From NCBI RefSeq assembly GCF_030137545.1, contig NZ_JARUVL010000003.1, positions 1-64,000 of the forward strand: a DNA stretch of 64,000 nt, in the 5' to 3' direction. This document shows positions 60,039 through 64,000 of the stretch, piece by piece. A program made the position numbers and the translations under genes. Origin of the DNA: Virgibacillus sp. LDC-1. Its GTDB lineage: Bacteria; Bacillota; Bacilli; Bacillales; Amphibacillaceae. Under the pieces are notes generated by a model. The model made no database searches. It was not told where the DNA came from and saw only the letters and a list, made by a program, of their open reading frames with translations. Within the stretch, counting starts at the first letter, position 1. The number at the start of each line of letters is the position of its first letter.

Positions 60039-60974
60039 TCACATTGATTTTACCATTTTTTCCGTTTTTCTAAAAAAGTTTTTACGTGCTTCCCAATCCT
60101 GCTCCATTTCTTCGAGGTATGTTTTCAGCTTATCATCTGTTGCTTCCGGGAGAAAATACATCCATTCTCGCATGACATCACTAGGAATCGCAATCGCACA
60201 GAGCCACTTTGGAATAGCCTCCTCATCCACCATGTGATAGGAAATTAACGCAGATAGATCCCAATTTAAAAATGGTAAAAACCGTTGTCCAAGTTGAATG
60301 AAGTCAAAAATATGTGGACTAGCTTGCAGTAAGTCATAATCAATTAAACAAGTTGTTTTCCTTGTATGAATAAAGTTATGTGATGCAACATCCCCATGAA
60401 TCCACTGTCCTTTTTGCTCTGCTTCTTGTTGCATTGTTTTCCATGGAAACCGCATATTTTTTTTAAAAAAGTGCTCCGCAGTTATTACAATATCTTTATA
60501 CAAAGCTGTATAGCCATTTTCAGCAAACAAATGCGCTGTCTTTTGAAAGGATAATAACCTATCATACCATCTTTCAAACAAAAGTCTACGTTTTAAGCGC
60601 TTTTCTATAAAGATGCCAGAAGCTTGAGCATGAAACTTTTGTACTGTCTCTAATGCTTCTTGTCGATCAGAGGCTTTCGCATAGCGTAGCTTTTTTCCCC
60701 GTATAAATGGAGATAACGTCCAAGTGAATGGCTGCAAGGATATTGTTCTTTTCCCATTAGGGAAAAAAATAAACGGAACGATATGTGGGTTGCTTACTTG
60801 CCGAAAGAAATCCCATTGTTGCATAACGTTTTTCTTATTGGCATGTGCCTTTACAATATATTCTTTTTCATTTACTGTCTCGATGTGAAATACATGTTGT
60901 TTTATTTTTCGTACATATTGTACGGATAGACCTCCTTCTGAGAGCAAAAAAGAAGAGAGACGATGGTGAGTCAT
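60039..60974 (-). CDS. APH-fold kinase, CotS/YsxE-like
   Basis: 311 residues with the aminoglycoside phosphotransferase/choline kinase fold: a lysine in EYIVKAH, the catalytic loop HGDVASHN (Brenner motif) and CLIDYDLL for metal binding. Spore coat proteins CotS, CotI, YutH and YsxE of B. subtilis share this fold. It lies 19 nt after safA; YsxE in B. subtilis is paired with spoVID, whose product binds SafA, so a spore coat role is plausible (inference). The ATG follows AAAGGAG; the longer frame would overlap safA. Confidence 0.8.
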   Translation of the reverse strand: MTHHRLSSFLLSEGGLSVQYVRKIKQHVFHIETVNEKEYIVKAHANKKNVMQQWDFFRQVSNPHIVPFIFFPNGKRTISLQPFTWTLSPFIRGKKLRYAKASDRQEALETVQKFHAQASGIFIEKRLKRRLLFERWYDRLLSFQKTAHLFAENGYTALYKDIVITAEHFFKKNMRFPWKTMQQEAEQKGQWIHGDVASHNFIHTRKTTCLIDYDLLQASPHIFDFIQLGQRFLPFLNWDLSALISYHMVDEEAIPKWLCAIAIPSDVMREWMYFLPEATDDKLKTYLEEMEQDWEARKNFFRKTEKMVKSM

Positions 60975-60993
60975 CTCCTCTCCTTTGTACCTA

Positions 60994-61896
60994 TTACTCA
61001 CTTCCTGCTTCATCCTCTTCATCACGATACATCGGAAAGCCAGGTGGTGTTGGATAAGCTGGATAAGGTGCACTAGGCATTGGCGAATATGGTTGTTGTC
61101 CGTAAGCAGGACCAGGTGGCATTTGATATCCTGGTGCAATGCCTTGCTGAAACGCTGGATTACCATAGTATGTTCCCGCATATGGATCTGCTCCATAGTA
61201 CCCACCGCCATCATAATAACCCATTTTAGCTGGATTAACTGGCATATTAGTACTAGAGCTACTTGAACTAGAGGATTCCATATCCCAACCCATATGTGGT
61301 GCTTGCCACTGCTGAGGCATTGGCTGTTGAGGACCAGGATAGCCTCCTTGCATATTCGCCATCAAAACAAACGGTTCTGATGGATGACACGGATCCATAA
61401 CATAGCAGCAAAGCGGGACTAAATGAGTGGGTTGAGGCATTGGCTGCGGAGCCGGTTTCATCACAGGCTTCGTTTTTGCTGGTTTTTCTTCCTTCGATTC
61501 TTGATATGGCGGGAGATTAATTGTTGTATAATTTGTTAATTCTTGTTCCATCATTGGCATTTGCATCATTTGTGGATGCATTTGTACTGGTGGCATTTGA
61601 GGCTGAGGCATTGGCATCGGCTTAACCACTTCTTTCTTTTTCATCTTATCGTCCTCCTTGATAACTGGCATTGGCTTTGGTGAAATTTCTTTATAAGGTT
61701 GTTGTGCTTTTGGAGGTTGATATGCTTCTTTTTTAACTGTTTTTGCAGAGCTTGGGATCTTAATTTTCATTCCTGGCATAATCATGTCTGGACTCGACAA
61801 TTGGGAATTAAGCTGCTTTAATTCTTCAAAATTAACGCCATATTTATGGGCGATATCCCAAAGTGTATCCCCTTTTTGCACAATATGAATTTTCAT
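60994..61896 (-). CDS. safA: spore coat morphogenetic protein SafA
   Basis: 300 residues: an N-terminal LysM domain (HIVQKGDTLWDIAHKYGVNF to MIMPGMKIKIP, about 3-48), then a long region rich in Pro, Met, Gln, Gly and Tyr (PMPMPQPQMPP and YPAYPTPPGFP) with CCYVMDPCHPS in the middle. SafA localises inner coat proteins and binds SpoVID. It is shorter than B. subtilis SafA (387). GAAAGGAG precedes the ATG. The low-complexity C-terminus is poorly conserved in the family. Confidence 0.88.
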   Translation of the reverse strand: MKIHIVQKGDTLWDIAHKYGVNFEELKQLNSQLSSPDMIMPGMKIKIPSSAKTVKKEAYQPPKAQQPYKEISPKPMPVIKEDDKMKKKEVVKPMPMPQPQMPPVQMHPQMMQMPMMEQELTNYTTINLPPYQESKEEKPAKTKPVMKPAPQPMPQPTHLVPLCCYVMDPCHPSEPFVLMANMQGGYPGPQQPMPQQWQAPHMGWDMESSSSSSSSTNMPVNPAKMGYYDGGGYYGADPYAGTYYGNPAFQQGIAPGYQMPPGPAYGQQPYSPMPSAPYPAYPTPPGFPMYRDEEDEAGSE

Positions 61897-62022
61897 TTCC
61901 TCGATACTCCTTTCATTTCTGATAGGTAGGCTAATAACTCTATATCAACATATGCAATCACCCAATAAATGTTGAACGATTATTTAAGTGATGCATATTC
62001 TTTTGAAAAGCAAATCAAAAAA

Positions 62023-62046
62023 CACCCACTTCAAAAGAAGTAGGTG
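62023..62046 (-). terminator. terminator after pheA
   Basis: CACCCACTTC (62023-62032) pairs with GAAGTAGGTG (62037-62046), one mismatch, with TTTTTT following on the minus strand. It lies just past the pheA stop and ahead of safA. Confidence 0.8.
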
Positions 62047-62059
62047 AAATTAGATTCGT

Positions 62060-62929
62060 TCATAAAGAAGAAGAGTTTGCTTGTAAATGATAAACTGGAA
62101 AGGTACCCAAAATCGTTACACTACAACCTAGTGCTTCTAATTCTGCTTGAACACCTGGAAAAAGAACAGCATCATATGGATCATCTACATCAATAATAAA
62201 AAAGTAATTTCCTAATCCAGTCTTCATTGGTCTAGATTCGATCTTAGATAGATTCATTTTCCTCCATGCAAAAGCAGACAATACTTGATGTAATGCGCCT
62301 GCATAGTCTCGTGGTAATGTAACAAGTAAGCTCGTTTTTTCTGTTGTAATAGGATGTTGAATAGATAAGGCTTCCGTATTTTTCGTCAACACCGCAAATC
62401 GTGTATGGTTATTTGGATAATCATGAATATTTTCTTTTACAATACATAAACCATATTCTTTTGCTGCTAGCTTATTCCCTATCGCTGCGATGTTTCCTTC
62501 TTTAACGGATACAAGTTCCGCTGCTTTTCCAGTGGAAGAAGTAACATGTAATACAGCGTTTGGCAAATTTTGATGAATATATTGGTGACATTGTGCAATC
62601 GCATGACTATGCGAATAAACCGCTTCAATATCTTTTAATGTTCCTTTAAAGTTAGGTGTGCATATTAAATGTTGTTGAATTGGTACAACAATTTCTGCTA
62701 CAATTGGCAATCTTACTTGATGGACTAAATAATCCACTGTAAGATGTACAGTACCTTCAATTGCATTTTCCAGCGGAACAACACCGATATCAACTTCTCC
62801 GGTATCAACCGCATCAATACAAGCGGGGACAGTGTCAAACGCTTTTTTATCTTCACCATTGAACGCTGCGTCCACTGCAAGTTTTGTAAACGTCCCTTTT
62901 GGTCCTAAATAACCTATTCGCTTCGTCAT
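62060..62929 (-). CDS. pheA: prephenate dehydratase
   Basis: Converts prephenate to phenylpyruvate for phenylalanine synthesis. 289 residues: GYLGPKGTFTKLAVDAAF start, VPLENAIEGTVHLTVDYL, the catalytic TRFAVL, then an ACT domain with SKIESRPMKTGLGNYFFIIDV, the allosteric phenylalanine site. No chorismate mutase domain is fused. Confidence 0.96.
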   Translation of the reverse strand: MTKRIGYLGPKGTFTKLAVDAAFNGEDKKAFDTVPACIDAVDTGEVDIGVVPLENAIEGTVHLTVDYLVHQVRLPIVAEIVVPIQQHLICTPNFKGTLKDIEAVYSHSHAIAQCHQYIHQNLPNAVLHVTSSTGKAAELVSVKEGNIAAIGNKLAAKEYGLCIVKENIHDYPNNHTRFAVLTKNTEALSIQHPITTEKTSLLVTLPRDYAGALHQVLSAFAWRKMNLSKIESRPMKTGLGNYFFIIDVDDPYDAVLFPGVQAELEALGCSVTILGTFPVYHLQANSSSL

Positions 62930-62983
62930 CTTGCTCTTCTCCCTTTATACACCTTGCCATTATTATCGTGCGATGTACCATGC

Positions 62984-63436
62984 TCATGCTCCTGAGCTAA
63001 GCATATCAACTCGCGTTACGAAATCCAGTTGTTTTAGGCGATGTAACATTTTTTCTATGTCTTCATTTATCATGGAAACGTCTAATGATAAGGTAACATT
63101 CGCCTTACCAAAAATAGGGATTGTTTGATGAATAGTTAATACGTTACATCCAGCCCCAGCAATTAATTTTAAAAGCTTCGATAAAGTTCCAGATCGATCC
63201 TCTAAATGAAAAAATAGGGTGATGATTTTTTCCTTCACCATTGCCTGAAAAGGAAAGACAGTATCTTTATATTTATAAAAGGCGCTCCTTGATAGTTCAA
63301 CCTTATTTACTGCCTCATAGACGGAACTTGCCTTCCCTTGTTCAAGCATTTCCTTTACCTGAATTGTTTTTTTCATTGATTCAGGTAGCACGTCACTTCG
63401 TACTAAAAAAAACGATTCATCCCTCTGACGTTTCAC
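62984..63436 (-). CDS. pheB: ACT domain protein PheB
   Basis: 150 residues: an N-terminal helical segment ([32 protein letters not shown]) like a helix-turn-helix, then an ACT domain ([31 protein letters not shown]). B. subtilis PheB lies at this place between obg and pheA and may act in aromatic amino acid control. The start is a GTG behind AGAGGG. Confidence 0.92.
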   Translation of the reverse strand: MKRQRDESFFLVRSDVLPESMKKTIQVKEMLEQGKASSVYEAVNKVELSRSAFYKYKDTVFPFQAMVKEKIITLFFHLEDRSGTLSKLLKLIAGAGCNVLTIHQTIPIFGKANVTLSLDVSMINEDIEKMLHRLKQLDFVTRVDMLSSGA

Positions 63437-63464
63437 AGTATCCCTCTTTTACAATTGCAGATAA

Positions 63465-64000
63465 TCATTCTACAAACTCAAATTCATAATCAAGCAGGCG
63501 GATCGTATCTCCATCCTTTGCCCCTTTTTTGCGTAGCGCATCATCTACTCCCATACCTCGCATTTGTCTAGCAAAACGTTGAATAGCCTCATCTCTAGCA
63601 AAGTCCGTCATCTTAAATAATTTTTCAATCTTTACACCTGAAAGCACATAAGCTCCATCTGGGTCTCGTGTTATGGAGAATCCATCCTCTAGGCGCTCAT
63701 ACTTATATACAACCTTTTCTTCTGTATCATCGATAATAGGCTCTTGCTTTGGAATTTGCTCTAACATATCGGCGACAGTAAAGAGAAGATCGCGAATCCC
63801 ATTCTTTGTTATTGCAGATATCGCGAACAATGGAATGTCACTCTCCAGCTTCTCTTTAAAATGAACTAAATTTTCATCTGCACCAGGCATGTCCATTTTA
63901 TTCGCTGCAATTACTTGTGGGCGCTGAAGTAAGTTTTTATCATACGCTTCTAGCTCTTGATTAATTTTAACATAATCTTCATAGGGATCTCTTCCCTCTG
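63465..64000 (-). CDS. obgE: GTPase ObgE, C-terminal part, cut by the window edge
   Basis: An essential ribosome-assembly and stress GTPase. The open frame continues without a start to the right edge; about 178 residues are visible. It holds the G4 motif NKMD, the G5-like SAITKNG, and the C-terminal OCT domain (YEFEFVE end). The N-terminal Obg domain and the P-loop lie outside the window. Order obg-pheB-pheA is conserved in Bacilli. Confidence 0.95.
   Translation of the reverse strand, partial: EGRDPYEDYVKINQELEAYDKNLLQRPQVIAANKMDMPGADENLVHFKEKLESDIPLFAISAITKNGIRDLLFTVADMLEQIPKQEPIIDDTEEKVVYKYERLEDGFSITRDPDGAYVLSGVKIEKLFKMTDFARDEAIQRFARQMRGMGVDDALRKKGAKDGDTIRLLDYEFEFVE

Overview
The window looks like chromosome of an endospore-forming, low-GC Bacillaceae species, probably near Oceanobacillus, Virgibacillus or Lentibacillus. 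The evidence is strong AGGAGG-type ribosome binding sites, T-box leaders ahead of alaS and hisS-aspS, spore genes (spoVB, safA, an RsfA-type regulator, a YhcN/YlaJ lipoprotein), and a gene order from greA to obgE that follows the Bacillus subtilis yrr/yrv/yrb region closely. Most genes lie on the minus strand and read toward position 1. The genus is an inference; no rRNA is present to settle it.

Positions 1-1,600: mtnN and yrrS, plus a possible gene start cut by the left edge. Positions 1,600-18,100: a roughly 16.4 kb minus-strand operon, the most unusual part of the window. From one likely sigma-A promoter (18,043-18,070) it reads tadZ, tadA, tadB, tadC, a Flp-type pilin, a TadE-like pseudopilin, a large TadG-like (DUF5702-type) protein, four tandem paralogous DUF4352-like lipoproteins, a second TadE-like pseudopilin, an A24 prepilin peptidase, a DUF6382-like/FHA membrane protein, a PP2C phosphatase, a tail-anchored Ser/Thr kinase and an EssB/YukC-like pseudokinase of the type VII secretion family. 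The operon joins a Tad-type pilus to a complete phospho-Thr circuit (writer, eraser, reader) and to a secretion-system pseudokinase that has no type VII secretion partners here. It occupies the place where B. subtilis carries pbpI between yrrS and greA. A 600 bp intergenic region rich in inverted repeats separates it from a divergent YvbJ/TcaA-like zinc-ribbon membrane protein.

Positions 20,100-34,700: greA, udk, trmR, mltG, yrzB, ruvX, yrzL, alaS with its T-box, yrrI, a small zinc-ribbon protein, recD2, a TPR protein, mnmA, a cysteine desulfurase and cymR (transcription elongation, tRNA modification and charging, DNA repair, sulfur regulation). Positions 34,800-37,000: rarA and an RsfA-family regulator on the plus strand. 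A 6S RNA lies at 37,053-37,249. Positions 37,300-48,400: aspS, hisS with its T-box, yrzK, a secreted amidase (plus strand), dtd, relA, apt, recJ and a LapA-like protein. Positions 48,500-57,600: secDF, comN, spoVB and yrzE (plus strand), yajC, tgt, queA, a DUF2905 protein, ruvB and ruvA (protein export, queuosine synthesis, Holliday junction processing). Positions 57,600-64,000: a 135 bp element with inverted ends, yebC, a YhcN/YlaJ lipoprotein, nadE, an APH-fold kinase, safA, pheA, pheB and the C-terminal part of obgE, cut by the right edge.
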